Assembly: GCA_021018815.1 (NCBI GenBank)
Contig: JAITYX010000064.1
Location: 992,001-1,056,000 of the forward strand
Source of the DNA: Talinum fruticosum
Taxonomy: Eukaryota > Streptophyta > Magnoliopsida > Caryophyllales > Talinaceae
Reading direction: 5' to 3'
Length of the DNA: 64,000 nucleotides
The notes below the pieces were generated by a model. The model was not told where the DNA came from. It saw nothing but the letters and a program-made list of their open reading frames with translations, and did no database searches. Each line of letters opens with the position of its first letter. Within the stretch, counting starts at the first letter, position 1. Made by a program: the position numbers and the translations under genes. Positions 35,171 through 47,922 of the stretch are shown in pieces.

Positions 35171-37483
35171 GTCTGTTTTAAGCTTTCGGACGGTCCAAGC
35201 TCGGGCCAAGCCTCCGGAGACAACGGAGTCCGAGTGTTGTCTACGGGGAAATTCCAGGTTCAGAATCCCGCATTTCACTTTTGTCTAATTAGACACGGAG
35301 CTGAAGATCCGAAGACGGCGTTAAACATTGCATTTCATGATCATAAGCATCAAAGTGCTGCGTTTAAGCTCCAAGACAGTCCACCCGAGACTAGGAGCTT
35401 TTTCCCTCAAAACTACGTCGTTTGGCCGGCGCCCCTACCAGGATTTCTTAAGTGAAACGCCACATTTTGGCCAGGAGTCTCCCTTTGCAGCACGCTAGGA
35501 CACGAAACCCTAGGTGTCCTAGGGTGGTCGGCGTCGTCGACCGGTATTCTATCCGGTTTTATCCTACTCTATCCGATCTTATCACTTTAGTTTTGGCCGA
35601 GTTTTTCTCGCTCAACTTTGGACGGCTCATCGAGGACAAACCCTAGGTCATTTGTGAACTTGAGATTTTGCTATAAATAGAGAGCCTTGGCTCTTATTTC
35701 TACACGGCTTTCTACCTTAGCAGCTCATCGTAGGAACCACGACCGGTCGTGGCCCCCGAGCTTGCTCACTTGTGTTGGGTCTCTTTTTTAATGATTAATT
35801 TTGAAGATAGTTTTGAAAGTCGATTTTGGAATTTGGGGATGAACCTTTTTATTAAGATTTCCCAGTTTTATTAAATGGCGGTTTGAACGGCAATTTTGGA
35901 ATTTGAAAGTCGATTTTGAAATTTAGGGATGAACCTTTTTATGATGGTTTTGAAAGTATGAATGTGGTTTTATTAACCTTTTTATTTTATAACTTTTTTT
36001 CAGAATTCCGGGATCTTATTTTCTAATTAAGGAATAAACGATATTAATGTTATGAATTTGCCATGAGAATTTACGGCCGATTGGTGTGAAAACACCAATG
36101 CGGATCTAGCCTACCACCGCTAACCCACGATGCTAGTCGTGGCCTACACCGAGGATGGCTGGCGCTGGTGAAACTAGCCTCGGTCTTTACCTAGTGGGCG
36201 GATCCGAACCCGATATCATCTTTCCCGCAACCAGAAAATATCGAGATGCATATTTGAATAGAAATAAATGAAAAGGGAGTCGCTAGTTAATTTTTAAGAA
36301 GGAAAACTAACAAAAACAAACATTTACTCTTCCAATTTTGCTATGGGAAAACTATGACAAGAAGAGACTAAAATTGACTCCATCGATCTTGGAACCCGGA
36401 ATAGGATTCGGGCGCAAGGGTATGAAATGTAGGGATAAACCCTTCCGTTTCGCCCGTTTGAAGATGGCCATTACTAGTTCAAGTAGTGAATTAAAATAAT
36501 GTAAAATAAGCAAGCAAGCAACAACATGCGAAAAAGAACTAAAGCAACCAAAACATAACTAAGGAAAGCGATAAAGGCGGAAAGTAAAGAAAGCGGTAAA
36601 GAAAGTAAAAGCGAAAAAGAAAGAAAGGGTCGAGCGAAAGGAAAGCAGAAAATAAAGAGATTACATCAGTCGGGGAGGAATTAAAAGCGATACATCTTGA
36701 ATCCACAATACGAAAAGTGATAAAGAAAGCATAAATAAAGAAAAATGGTTTGAAAATTGGATCTGTGCCCTCGGGTTGTCCCACTCGCCGATCTAGATCT
36801 CGGATCTAAATCTCTTAATGCGACGGTGGTGAATTGAAGAGGCTTTTTATGAGTTTTGTGGAGATAGGTGGGCAGATGTGTGACTCGATGTAGTTTAGGG
36901 ATTGGATGTATGGATTATGATAGAAGTAGGTTGAAAAGAGACTAAGAGATCGGATTATCGACGGGAGTATTTAGTAGCTCTTAATTTGGTTTCGGCAGCA
37001 TAACATTAAGGAATGAGCCATTATGAGAATGAGAGGCAAGACTCTCTATTCATAGGGAGAGGTTAGGTCAAAGAGATGACCTAGGGTAAGCTCGGCTAGC
37101 CGTCTAGAAGCGATAAAAATAAATCGAGCCGAGATCAAAGTGATAAGACTAGAGAAAGCAAAAGATAAAACCGGATAGAACTGGTTAAATGGGGGAGGTA
37201 GACGCAGGATTCTAAGCCCGGAATTCCCGATATGCGACACTAGACTCCGTTGTCTCTAAAGGCTTGGCCCGGTTTTGTATCGTTCGAAAGAAAAGAGGAT
37301 TTTTGGATCGACCCAAGGGAGAAGGCTATTTATATGGTGGTGGGGGTTCTTTGTGGTTTATCGGCTTCGTCGCACCAATCAAATACAATCTAAGATCCAA
37401 ATCCTCAAATAGGACATGGGGTTATCATCATAGGGCCAACAAATAAAAAACAGAGAAAAGGATGACACTTTTTGGTGTCTACA
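35171..37483 (-). mobile_element. LTR (minus) with inverted partner at its left end
   Basis: On the minus strand an LTR begins TGTAGACACC at 37483-37474, preceded by a polypurine-like AAAGTGGGGCTAAC. A weak TATA box (TATGAATAG) is near 37050. The LTR runs down to about 35731, where GTAGGAACCACG (minus: CGTGGTTCCTAC) marks its end. Directly left, 35180-35730 is an inverted relative of 37290-36950: both read GGGCCAAGCC, AGACAACGGAGTC, ATCCGGTTTTATC and CCTAGGTCAT in the outward-to-inward direction. The + strand copy has its own TATAAATAG at 35672-35680. Confidence 0.6.
35671..35680 (+). promoter_or_regulatory. TATA box in LTR-like sequence
   Basis: CTATAAATAG lies about 50 bp before TTCTACCTTAGCAGCTCATCG in the + strand LTR-like segment, a normal LTR promoter layout. 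The equivalent minus-strand site of the related LTR at 42.4-43.8 kb is CTATAAATAG at 43692-43683. Confidence 0.55.
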
Positions 37484-37499
37484 GTTAGCCCCACTTTGA

Positions 37500-38629
37500 C
37501 CAAATATGAAAGACGAAGGTCAAAGTAGACACTAAAGGGTACTTACCTGGTATCGACGTTGTGTTGGAATTTGATGGGGTTGATGCGTCTAAAATTAGGT
37601 AGCTTTTGATGGGCCTGGACTTGACCAATGGAGTTTGAAGTCCAGATTGTTGATTCCCGAACTTGGCTGCCTAGAGACCCGAAGTTCGGATTAGTGTGCT
37701 CAAACTTGACCATGTGCTTAGTCCGAAGCTTGGCGATGGAGCTTGAACTTAACTCGGGTGGTAAAGTCTAAAGTCCAGCTAGGGTGCCTAAACTTGACCA
37801 CTGGTGATTTCCAAAAGATGCAAGTACCACATTTCCTCCCAACCGGCTCGACAAAGTTATAATGTTTAAAACCAAACTTGGCATAAATATTTTGAGAATA
37901 GTTGCCAAATGGGAAAGTCTCCAAGAGAATAAGCACAATTGGCTTGTGTTGGTAAACTATATACGCATTTTCCATTGAACTCCTTCTAATATTCCACACA
38001 ATAATCTTACAATTAATTACTCGGGTTTATCATGGGTTTTAGGTAAGGTTTTTGTTTTCTTCCTCCTTTAGTACATAATTGGCCTAGGATTTTCCTACTG
38101 CATCAAACTCGACTTCTGCATGTTTTCTAAGCTCACTTTGAAGGGATATTAGGACGATGAGATTTGGGACAAAGTTATGGTTGAATTAATAAGCAACGTT
38201 TATCTTTATCTCTTCGAACTTTTCCGTGGGAGTGAAGGTTAGTATAAGTTGGTTTCATTCTAACATTTTCATTCCATTCCCGCCCTCCCTGTCAATCTCG
38301 CCGAGATAGAAGTTGGAGGTGGGAGAAATAAGGCGGTCCGACCAAAACCTTTGTCAACCACTGTTGTTGAAGATGTTGAATTTCCATGCGACTCTTGATA
38401 GACTCTTCTGTCTGTAATTAGGATTTTCATCGTTGCATGTTGATTTGGAAGGGATAGAATTGACTAGAGGTGGATTTCTCGCCTGTTCCGAAGGCTGAGG
38501 TGACGATGGTCATGGACAGGCCGATTTTGGAGGATGAGGAAGAATAGGCAGTTCCCAAGGATAAGGGTTCCGGGAGTTGTCTGGGTTGCTCAAAGGGCGG
38601 TAAGGGTATAAATTTTTTCGGCATGTTAG
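37500..38629 (-). pseudogene. LINE ORF2 start (AP endonuclease) remnant
   Basis: The minus strand at about 38020-37718 reads KIIVWNIRRSSMENAYIVYQ, then KPIVLILLET, GFKHYNFVEPVGRKCGTCIFW. This follows the start of the apurinic-like endonuclease of plant LINEs (W-N-x-R-G, E-T, EP-G-x-G-G-x-x-x-W-K). The flanking minus-strand frame 38660-38427 is low complexity and could be the end of LINE ORF1. The reverse transcriptase part is absent. The LINE is split from its ORF1 (43.8-44.5 kb) by an LTR element. Confidence 0.55.
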
Positions 38630-39480
38630 GGTGTTGTAGGAACCACGACCCGTCCCCCAAGAAGGAACCCAGATTGGGGGCCCGAATTTCCTACGAATGT
38701 CGGGTCTCTTTTTGTTTTGAAGATGAATTATTAAAGATGCTTTTTAGAAATGGGGATGTACCTCTTATAAGGATTTCCGATTTTTGCAATCCGATTTAAA
38801 ATAGACTAAGTAAACGAGACAAGCGATTTTATTAATCATTTATTTTAGAAATCTTTTTGAAAAGCCTCGGAATATTATTCCACAACTTAAGAAAATAAAA
38901 AAATAAAATAAATTTATTTCTACCATAAGGCTTTTAGGTCGGACCGGTGTAAAAACACCGGCTTGGACCAAAGCCTTACCCGATGACCGTCCAGGCACCA
39001 GCAAGAGCCAATATCGTATGGTCGCTGACGCTGGCCATGGGCCATGACCGAGGTGATCGGTCTTGGTCCATGACTTAAAATGTCATAAATAAAAATTCTT
39101 TTTGCCATTTTCAGTCAAAAATACCGAGGAATAGATTAAAGAGAAATAAAAGGGAAAATAAGAGTCGCCGATCGGTTTTAGGGAATAAGAACTAACAAAA
39201 ATTTTAAAAAAAAGACTCTTTCAATCTTAGTATAGAAAAGACTAAGCTTGAAAGAGGTACAAAACTTGACTCCATCAGTGTAGTTTCAAGAGAAACCTCA
39301 ATTTTGCTAAGTGCATCAATTAAGACTTGCCTATGCTTTTGTGAAGCGGATATGAGTTGCCGGATGGAGATATGAGCTTTGAGTTTTTAAAGTCTGTTTT
39401 AGTATTGGGTCTTCCTCTTTAGCAACTTGTTTTTCTTTTGGGGCTTCTTGAGTCCGTTATGGACTCATTAGTGTATTATG

Positions 39481-40594
39481 TCATCTAGACCTAGTAAGGA
39501 ATTGAATTTCCGGACTCTTTGGTTCTCTCCAAAAGCCATCTTCATCTAAGGGTGATGTGCCCCAAAAGTTATCATCATTATCGACTTTAGCTTCGTACAC
39601 ATCTTCTTCATCACTTACCCACAATCCATGGACTTTGGGGTTTAGGGAAGGTAAGCTAACAAGTGGTTTGAACTCATTGATATCTTGAATATGGACGGAC
39701 CCTACTAACTCTGGAATGGGTTCGGAGAAGATAGCTAAGGTACTCGTTGAATGGATTGTTGTTATTGTTGGGTTTCTAAGCAGCCTTAGGTAGAGGGAGT
39801 TGACCATTGTGGAACATACTCTCTAACTTGTTCTTGAATGTCCAACATTGTTCGTATCATGTCCTCATGCACGATGGTACTTATAGAATTTTCCTGCGTC
39901 CTAGTTTTTCGACTGTTTTGCGGTTTCGATTCAGCTCTTACGGTGGCAACTCAATCTTCCCTTTAGACAATAGACGGTCAAGGGCTTGAGTGTACGTAGT
40001 ATGTATAGGCGTGTAGTCATTATACCTATTAAGGGTATTGACATCCGCATCTCTGCTAGTATTACCTTAATTAGAGGTTTTCTTATCCTTGGATTGGTAA
40101 TTACCCTTATATCCAGACCATGAATTTTGTGGTCGTGGTAGACAATTCTTCTTCTATCGAGCATGCCTGAATCTCTAAGAGCTGTGAAGCTCATGAATGG
40201 TAAGAATTTGAGGTGCTTGGTTATAAGTAAGTTGAAGATTCTTCACAATTATTCTAACTTGGTCCTTCTCGGAAGGTCGGTCCACCATGTGGGCAGCCTT
40301 TGTCCTCCATCTAGTGAGAAAGTCAGTAAAGCTCTCTTTCTTCCCTTGTTTGATCAATTTCATGTTTCTAAGAGTGACAGGTAGATCGGTGTTATACGAG
40401 TATTGGTGTTGGAACTTCTTACATAGACAATTCCAATTGGTGACCTTGTGTGGGTCAACTACGTTATACCATTTCATTACATCACTATAAAAGGTACATG
40501 AGAACATGATGTGGTAAGTGTCTTCGGGTACATTTTTAAGAGTCATTGCTCCTAAGAAATTGCGAACATGATGATGGGGATTTTCGAACCACAA
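39481..40594 (-). pseudogene. Gypsy gag remnant
   Basis: 40594-40175 (minus) encodes the retrotransposon gag core: NPHHHVRNFLGAMTL, VMKWYNVVDP, VTNWNCLCKKFQHQY, SFTDFLTRWRTKAAHMVDRP. Downstream frames (about 39990-39481) contain the gag C-terminal part with a YHRA-GHDT segment that is a decayed zinc-knuckle-like region, then an acidic linker. Stops and frameshifts break the frame near 40180 and 39810. It would have formed the element's capsid. Confidence 0.75.
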
Positions 40595-41326
40595 AACTTG
40601 ATGTCCGACATAGTAAACTTAGGATGTAACTCCCCATTGGGAATTGAAGTGACCTTGTGAAATCAAAATAGTGACTCTTGAATATGGAATATTCCTTTAA
40701 CATTTGTTCTATGCGATTTATGTGTGGATCGGATTTAGGCTTAAGTTCGGGACTAATTTCTAGAGAAGGATCGGGGTGGAGGGCCTCCTCCTCCTACTTC
40801 TTCTTCACCTACGCTCTTATTATCCTAAAGAATCTTTAAAATGACTACACGAGTTTCGGATATGGACTTTGTCTTTTTGTCCCGAGCCTCAATTCGAGCT
40901 TCCATCTTGGCTAAGGATTCATTGAGCAAGGTAAGGATGAGAGATTGTTCTGGTGCTCCGTCCATTAGAGGGGAATTATTTTTTAGTATTATCTTACGAT
41001 GGAAGATTGACTAAACCGGTGTTGTGTGCACCGAGGTGTAGAGTGAGGGGAAGAGGTACCGGACTCATTGTTGAGGCATTCTAACCTTTTGGAGCTCGGA
41101 TTCCAATGGACCTCAATGGCATAGGCTTCCCTATTCTACAGCCCAAAGGATAATTGCTTAGGACCATGTGAAGGAACACCAACGTTTGGGAGGAAAGGAC
41201 TCAAGTGCAAGACCGGAAAGAACCAAGAAATAATGCCTTTATTTGGATGCAAAGCAATTGAAATGAAATGTGATGATGTTAATGACTTAGTTTGGGATGA
41301 TTTTTAATTTGGCTAATGCAAAAATG

Positions 41327-41640
41327 GATACATCTTGTTAGAGATGAATTTATTTTAGCTAAAAATGCATAAATGAACTGCAAAATTGGACTTACCTTAT
41401 TTGAGATGAATATATTTTTTGCTAAATGCAAAACAAAATGCAAAATGAACTCACCTAATTTGACATGAATTTATTTTTGGCTAAATGTAAAATGAAATGC
41501 AAAATTAGACTCACCTAATTTTGATATGAATTTATTTTTGGATAAATGCAAAATGGAATGCAAAATTCGACTCACCTAATTTGAGATTAATTTATTTTTG
41601 GTTAAATGAAAAATGAAATGTAAAATGGAGTGCAAAAACG
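41327..41640. repeat. ~60-bp minisatellite, about five units
   Basis: Units of 58-62 bp start at GAATTTATTTTNGCTAAATGCAAAA-like points near 41347, 41405, 41468, 41530 and 41592. Each includes ACTCACCTAATTTGA and ATGCAAAAT. The units differ by point changes. It lies in the untranslated leader of the gag-bearing element. Confidence 0.8.
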
Positions 41641-43807
41641 CTAAAAAGCCAAAACCTTAAAAAACTAACTGAAGTGAGTGGAGGGTCCCCAATAGGACTT
41701 TCTTGGTTGAACGATGGTGGTCGACGCTAGCTAAGCCCGGCAACCGGTGGCTATGTGAAACCTAAACCGAGATGAATTTTTGGGATGGCTCAAAAATGCA
41801 ATTAATGTACCAACCTAGAAAAGAAGATAATTTTTGACTTTTGACTAAAAATGCACATATTGGAGCGACTCGAAGAAATTAATTATTGTATTTTATTTGC
41901 ACCCATGTAAGGGTTATTCAGCACTCCTAATCTAACCTAACGGCTCACAAGTAAAAGATTAAATACTAAAAACAACCACATTCATCCAAGCATGCAAATG
42001 GAGAGAAAAGGTGTCGCCTAGACAACCAAGGATCTATGGTTTAAAAAGAGGGATAAAACTAGGTAGGATACATTTTGTATCATAGTCCAAGCACTTAGTC
42101 CTCCGTGGGGTGCACGACAGGAAAGCATGAATCCTCGGTGCCTCTCGATAAACTAAACAGAGCGTGTTATGAGGGAAGAGGTACCACCTTCCCGACAATC
42201 AAGCCTAGTTAGGCCCATCCGGGTTAGCAGTTTGAATATCTTTCAAAATTGTTCTTAAGCTTAAAGCCTAAAGGTTGAAATTAAAAACAACTATGTTCGA
42301 GACAGACCTAAATGCAAGAGGCCTAATGCAAAAACATGTTACAAAAACTCAAAACTCAAACTTTCAAGTTTCACCCTCTTAATAAGTGATACATCCTCAC
42401 GTGAGTCACCACTCGTAGGAATCACGGCCCGTTCCTCGAGAGGGAACCCAGATTGGGGACCGAGTTTCCCACGAATGTCGGGTCTCTTTTATTTTGAAGA
42501 CAGATTTTTGAAAATGGTTTTTACAAATGTTCATTAGAAATAGAGATGTCCTCTTATTAGGATTTTCGATTTTTGCAATCCGACTTAAAATAGACTAGGC
42601 AAAGGTGATTGGCGATTTTATTAATTATTTATTTTAGAAATTATTTTGAAAAGCCTCGGGATATTATTCCACAACTTAAGAAAATAACAAAATAAAACAA
42701 ATTTATTTCTACTACAAGGCTTTTGGGCCAAACCGGTGTAAAAACAATGGTTTCGACCAAAGCCTTGCTCGGTGACTGCTCGTGCGAGGCAAGAGCCAGC
42801 ACCGTACGGTCGCCGGCACCGGCCATGAGCCATGACTGAGGTGATCGAGTCTCGGTTCATGGATTAAACTGTCAAGAATAAAAGTTCTTGTTTGCCATTT
42901 TCGATCGAAATACCGAGGAGCAAATTAAAGAGAAATAAAAGGGGAAATAAGAGTCGCCGTCAATTTTAGAGAATAAAAACTAACAAAAATAAAGAAAAGA
43001 GTCTTTCAATCTTAGTATGGAAAAGACTAAGCATGAAAGAGGTTTAAAACTTGACTCCATCGGTCTAGAATCGAGAATCTAGATTCAAGGCAAAGGTACA
43101 AAACGTAGGGATAAGTCATTCCGTTCCGCCCGTCAACAGACGACCTTTACTAATTTGAAATGTGAGTTTAGGAAACATGTTTCAAGCAAGTACACAACAT
43201 ATTAAATGCTAAATTAAATCAACCAAACATGCTCGGAAAGTGATAAATAGCAGATAGGAAAGTAGTAAAGAAAAGCAATAAAGAAAAGCAAAAAGGAAAG
43301 CAAAAGAAATAAAAAGATTACAACATGCGGGGAGGAATTAAAAGCGATTACATCTTTATCTCGAAGCCCTCGGGTTTTCCCACCTGCCGATCTTGATCTC
43401 GAACTGGATCCGGAAGTGTGGCGATGGTGAATTGAAAACGGCTTTTTGTGAATTTTAGTGAAGGTGGATTGATGTATGTGAATGATGAAGGATTAGGGAC
43501 CGAAATCAGTATTGTAGTGAGGATTTGTTGAAAGGAAATTAAGAAATCAGAATGTGTAAAGCATTCAATAACTCTTAATTAGATTCCAGTAGAATTTAGC
43601 TTAGAAAATTGTCTTTTTTTGGTTAATATTCAGCAGCATTTGACATAGGAAATGATCATGCTCAAATGAGATATTGAGGTCTCTATTTATAGTGAAGGAT
43701 TAGGACACAAAATGACCCAAGGAACAGCTTAAACAATCGTCCAAAATGAAGCAATGAACCGGCTAGAAAATCAGGAAAACAGCTTTTTTTTTTTGTCTTT
43801 TTGGGCT

Positions 43808-44560
43808 TTAAGATCGGCCATTATTGTGGGTTGGACTTTTCCTGATGTTTTTCTTCCTTGGCATCACTGTCATCCAGCCTTCCTCGTCATTTTTTGTTTT
43901 ATTCGCATGTAAGTCATTATTAGTGTTAGTTCCTCGATTTTCAATCCGATTATAATTCCCAAGGTTGGTTGAATTTTGGACAGAATTGTCCTTATTCAAG
44001 CAAGCTATGGATGTTTTGCATGTGTTGATATTAGCACTTCCTACGATGGCCTGGCACGAAGAAGTTTCATAATCTATGATACCACATTTGAGGCATAGAA
44101 GATGGAGATTTTCATAGATAGCATTTTGCCAAACATTTTCAACCCAAACTCTTGAGAACAAAGGTTTGGATGATGACACTTCAATGCAAACTCGGCATAA
44201 CATCCTCCAAGCAATAGTATCGAGTGGCAAAATCCACTTTGATGGGTGTTCCTAAGACTTTAGTAATATCAAATAATGCTAACTTGTTGAAGTATTGGAC
44301 CGATAGTTTAAGAAATATATCCCAAACAATCATAGATGTGAACGGGTTCAAGGATGGCCTAAAGTTGGGTTTCCATTTCGGAGAAGTAAACAATGACCAA
44401 ATAAAACCAAGGGCCTCCATAAAGAGCTTTATTAAGGTCCTGGTCATTTTCAAATCTAAATAAGAAGGTATTCTTGTCAATGTCGATGATATCCAAGTTA
44501 TCCAAGTTACCTTGTGACGCCACATCCGGGAACTCATATAATATCTTACATAGGTGCCAA
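43808..44560 (-). pseudogene. LINE ORF1-like (DUF4283 / zinc knuckle) remnant
   Basis: The minus strand 44537-44181 reads GFIWSLFTSPKWKPNFRPS and ALFDITKVLGTPIKVDFATR. After a frame change, 44230-43808 reads ARVCIEVSSSKPL-like sequence, YENLHLLCLKCGIIDYETSSC and a basic tail. This matches the DUF4283 plus zf-CCHC ORF1 of plant LINEs; the knuckle has CLKCG but lacks the usual His. One frame change and a GAGDR-type start loss show decay. The 5' side is cut at about 44869. Confidence 0.6.
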
Positions 44561-44609
44561 GAACCTTACCTATGAGAGTTCTAGCCCCTCGAAGGTAAAG
44601 TTGATCGTT

Positions 44610-44740
44610 GGAGAATTTAACTTTGAACGGAGTACCAGGTTCATCTACAAAGATGTTTGTTTCAATATGAATGTGAAGAATTTAACTTTGAACGGGGTAT
44701 CAAATTCATGCACAGAGATGTTTGTTTCAATATGAATCAC
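44610..44740. repeat. ~70-bp local direct duplication
   Basis: GAATTTAACTTTGAACGG through AGATGTTTGTTTCAATATGAAT occurs at about 44610-44672 and again at 44681-44740 with a few differences. It lies at the edge of the LINE ORF1 remnant and probably arose by local tandem duplication. Confidence 0.85.
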
Positions 44741-45275
44741 TTTTACAGACTTCCTTAGCTTGTGGAAACCATTAGTTCGAGCCAAAGATAACCTCACATA
44801 ATGACCTTTTGGATTCTTTGGCCTAAGATGTATTTGAGCGGTTTCTAACTAGTCGGACTTCATTCTCCGGAACACCCCGAAAACTTAATCGTAATTAATT
44901 ATTTTAAATCTGCATTTTATCGTCTTAATATTGTTTAAGAGCAGTGAATCGTGCGCAATACGAAATTGAAATAAAAGGTGCAAACAATTTAATAATTGTA
45001 AATAATAATAGGTAATTCGTACAATTTACGTTTATACTACGAAATGTATGTATGTCCGAATAATTTCATTTCGAATTCGAATAATTTAAATTAAAAAGTA
45101 AAATAAAATAAAATAAAACGATATATAAAATTGAAATTGTTATAATGGCAAAACAAAAAAAAAAATTAGCCAAATGTGTGACATATACTTAACCATGTGC
45201 TAAATTAATAGTAAAAGATGAAAAAAAAAGAAGAAAAGAAAGAAAAGCGGATGCTAGAAGCATCGGGATAAATCA

Positions 45276-45809
45276 ATGGAGGGGCTTTGTAAAGCAAGAA
45301 AATATCATTCTATCTTCTACATCTCTCTCTCACCTCTCCATTCCCTCTCACCGCCCTACCTTGTCACCACCGGCCAGCCCTTGCCGGCTCCTTCCGCTGC
45401 CAAGCAAGCCGCCGCCGGCGTACCTTGCCACTGCCTTGCTCCCGCACCAAGTTTTTCTTCTCCCTCCTCCCCGTCTCGCGCCAGCAGGGCAAAACCGCCC
45501 GCCGCCGCGCGATGCTCGGTCGCGCCACCGCCGGCTAGCCGTCACCATCGGTATCTGCGGCCGCCAGCAGGCCGCCGCCGGTGCCTCTGTCCACCCTCGT
45601 TACCTCCATCGCGTCCCTCTCTCCTCTCCGCTCCGTTCGCTCTCGAACAGGGCCGGGCTGTTTCGCCCTGCGGCTACTATCGCCTCCGGACTAGGCTGGC
45701 GCTGCCGCCTTTGGCCGCCATCCGGCGCCTGACACCGCTGATCAACGCTCGGAGCTTCCACCTCAAACACCGAACAACCACCACCAATTCCACTTTAAAA
45801 CCCCTTTGA
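45276..45809 (+). other. GC-rich Ser/Pro/Ala-rich open frame in LTR-like leader
   Basis: A 177-codon open frame and an overlapping 123-codon frame cover the only strongly GC-rich patch of the region. The composition is Pro, Ala, Ser, Arg and Leu, with CCGCC and CACCGCC words on the + strand and no recognisable domain. Both overlapping + frames and a minus frame are open, as expected from high GC rather than coding. I treat it as a transcript leader of the LTR-like block, not a gene. Confidence 0.35.
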
Positions 45810-47922
45810 GGTATATCTCTAATTCCTCATTTCTAAGCAAATTTCTATTATGAATTCATGTTGTAATTGAAGAATTAGACAAGTTAATGTAAGTTATAAC
45901 TTGGTTGTGGTGGAATTGACGAGAATCTTGAGAGAAAATGAAATTGGATTTAGGGTTTAATATGTGTGAATATGGAATTGGAAATTGATTTGGGTTTATT
46001 TATAATTGTGAATGTGCTTGTTTAAGTTTTATATGAATATGAATGAATTGTTTGGTGGTGGACGAATTGGAAGAAAAATATTGAGGATGATTGAAATATG
46101 AGCGTATATATAATTTAGGGAGTGGTTTCAAGAATGTGTAAATGAGACATTGAAGGTTGATGGATTATTGAATTTATTTGTTTGTATGTGTGCTAAACTT
46201 AAGTAAATTAACGTGATTTAGTCTTGGTCTAATTGTACAAGTGCGAATTAATTTGAAATGTAGAAAGTGGATGGGAGGATAGATATATGATCATGGGAAA
46301 GTGATTAAAAGTTAGGTTATGTTAAGCTTGATTGAAAAATGAAATTGGGTTATACTTGGGAACTTTACTGAAATTAATAGAGACTTTGGTGAAGTTAGTA
46401 ATTTGGTGATAATAAGTGATATGGTGGTGAAAGGATAAGAATAATTCAATGTGCAATGATCTTTGCGAGAATTCGACAAATTACTTAAAGTGAGACTTGA
46501 CTTGAAAGGAAAATTCGAATGTTGGATTGAGTAGGAGGAGGAGAGGGGAAAAGAAATTTACAAAATTAAAGGAAGTTAGAAATTCAAATGAATTTGAGTA
46601 ATAAGTGGGGAAATAGAGGAAGTCAAATGTGAAAAGTTTATAACAAATAGAGAGTAGCTATTAAGTTTATTAATGCATAAATCAAATTTATTCTTTAAAA
46701 CAGAAAATCGATGGGAACAACATGTTCGGAGAAAATAACGAACAACGATATTTAAAGGAAAACGAACAACCACCTCGAGTACGTTACTATGTATACTTTT
46801 CAAAATATTTAAATGTTAACATGTTAGAATATTAATGAGTTTTACTATTTTGTCTACGATCTACTAAATCGTTAACCGATTATGGGTACTACTCATAAAG
46901 ATATTAATCGTACGGGGCCATCCCCGATAATCGGGATTTTTATGATTAAATTGCTTAACCGAAGCTTTAACTATAAATATACATGTATGAAGGTTCTTGT
47001 CTTGATTAAAAAATCGAAAAGATCATGGGCACAAGAAAATGAGAATATTGACGAGATCGTAACTTGGGTTATATATTGGTTTGAAACTTAGTTTTTGTGG
47101 TTGTAAATATACTCCGGCGTGTGACCGTTGAGTTGTATACTCCGAGCGTGTGGCTCGTTGAGTTTTATTGCGGATTTTATGCAGGTTTTTAAGGCTTTTA
47201 GCCTATTGATTAGGCCATGTTTCAAACGAAACTCTACTAAAAATTTTAGAAAATTGGAAAACCAAATCAACATCTTAAGTAAGAAGTATATTTGGTTACA
47301 TATAAGTAGATATGTAGGCATACTAGATGAAACGATTGGTACAATTAAGGTTAAGTTACATTAAGCACTGTACTAGAGGTGATAGAAGCAAAAAGGTCAA
47401 ACTTGAGTTATAATAAAAGAATGGGGAATTAAACTCATCAATTATTATATACAAATTCAAGCTATATCATCAATATCTTATTTCGGGAAATGTATGAGTA
47501 TCGAGATAAAAGGAAACAATATGGATAGGTACGCGAAAAGTAAAAGTTTGGTGATCGTAAATGCATATAAATATTGTTAAAAGACTAGTAATCTACAAAA
47601 GTAGATCCGTTTTGGAAACGAAATCGAATTGAAATTGTGTTGCGTAAACAATCGAGAATCGAAGCGCTCGGCACGCCGAGGTACGTTATTGCCTTTACAT
47701 TTATACTAAAAGTAAAAGTTTTATAGATTAATAGTTGATGCTTCCAATTCATTGCATTTATAAATAAGTTTTCACAATTTATCATGATTTGGCCATGCAA
47801 AGGACCCATTAATCGCTATGACGATCCATGAATGAATGTGATCGTAATCGTAATCATAATCGTAATCGTATCGTAAATGGTTGATCCGGGACGCTTGGAC
47901 AATGTTGCCTACTAGCGAGCAT

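Larger units (their letters stand above)
38630..43795 (-). mobile_element. Gypsy-type LTR element with gag, inserted in a LINE
   Basis: Direct repeats flank a gag-bearing interior. The left copy, 38630-39300, is truncated; the right copy is 42411-43795. Shared segments include AGGAA(C/T)CACG, CGAATGTCGGGTCTCTTT, AAAAGCCTCGG(A/G)ATATTATTCC and AAGACTCTTTCAATCTTAGTAT. On the minus strand the right copy would be the 5' LTR, with TATA at 43692-43683 and the end near 42411. The left copy lacks the U3 part. The polymerase genes are missing, so this is a gag-only or deleted derivative of a Tat/Athila-like Gypsy family. Confidence 0.65.

Noticed and set aside
45348..45732. Overlapping open frames on both strands in the GC-rich patch
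   Set aside because: Simultaneously open frames in a GC-rich tract with low-complexity composition; no family recognised.
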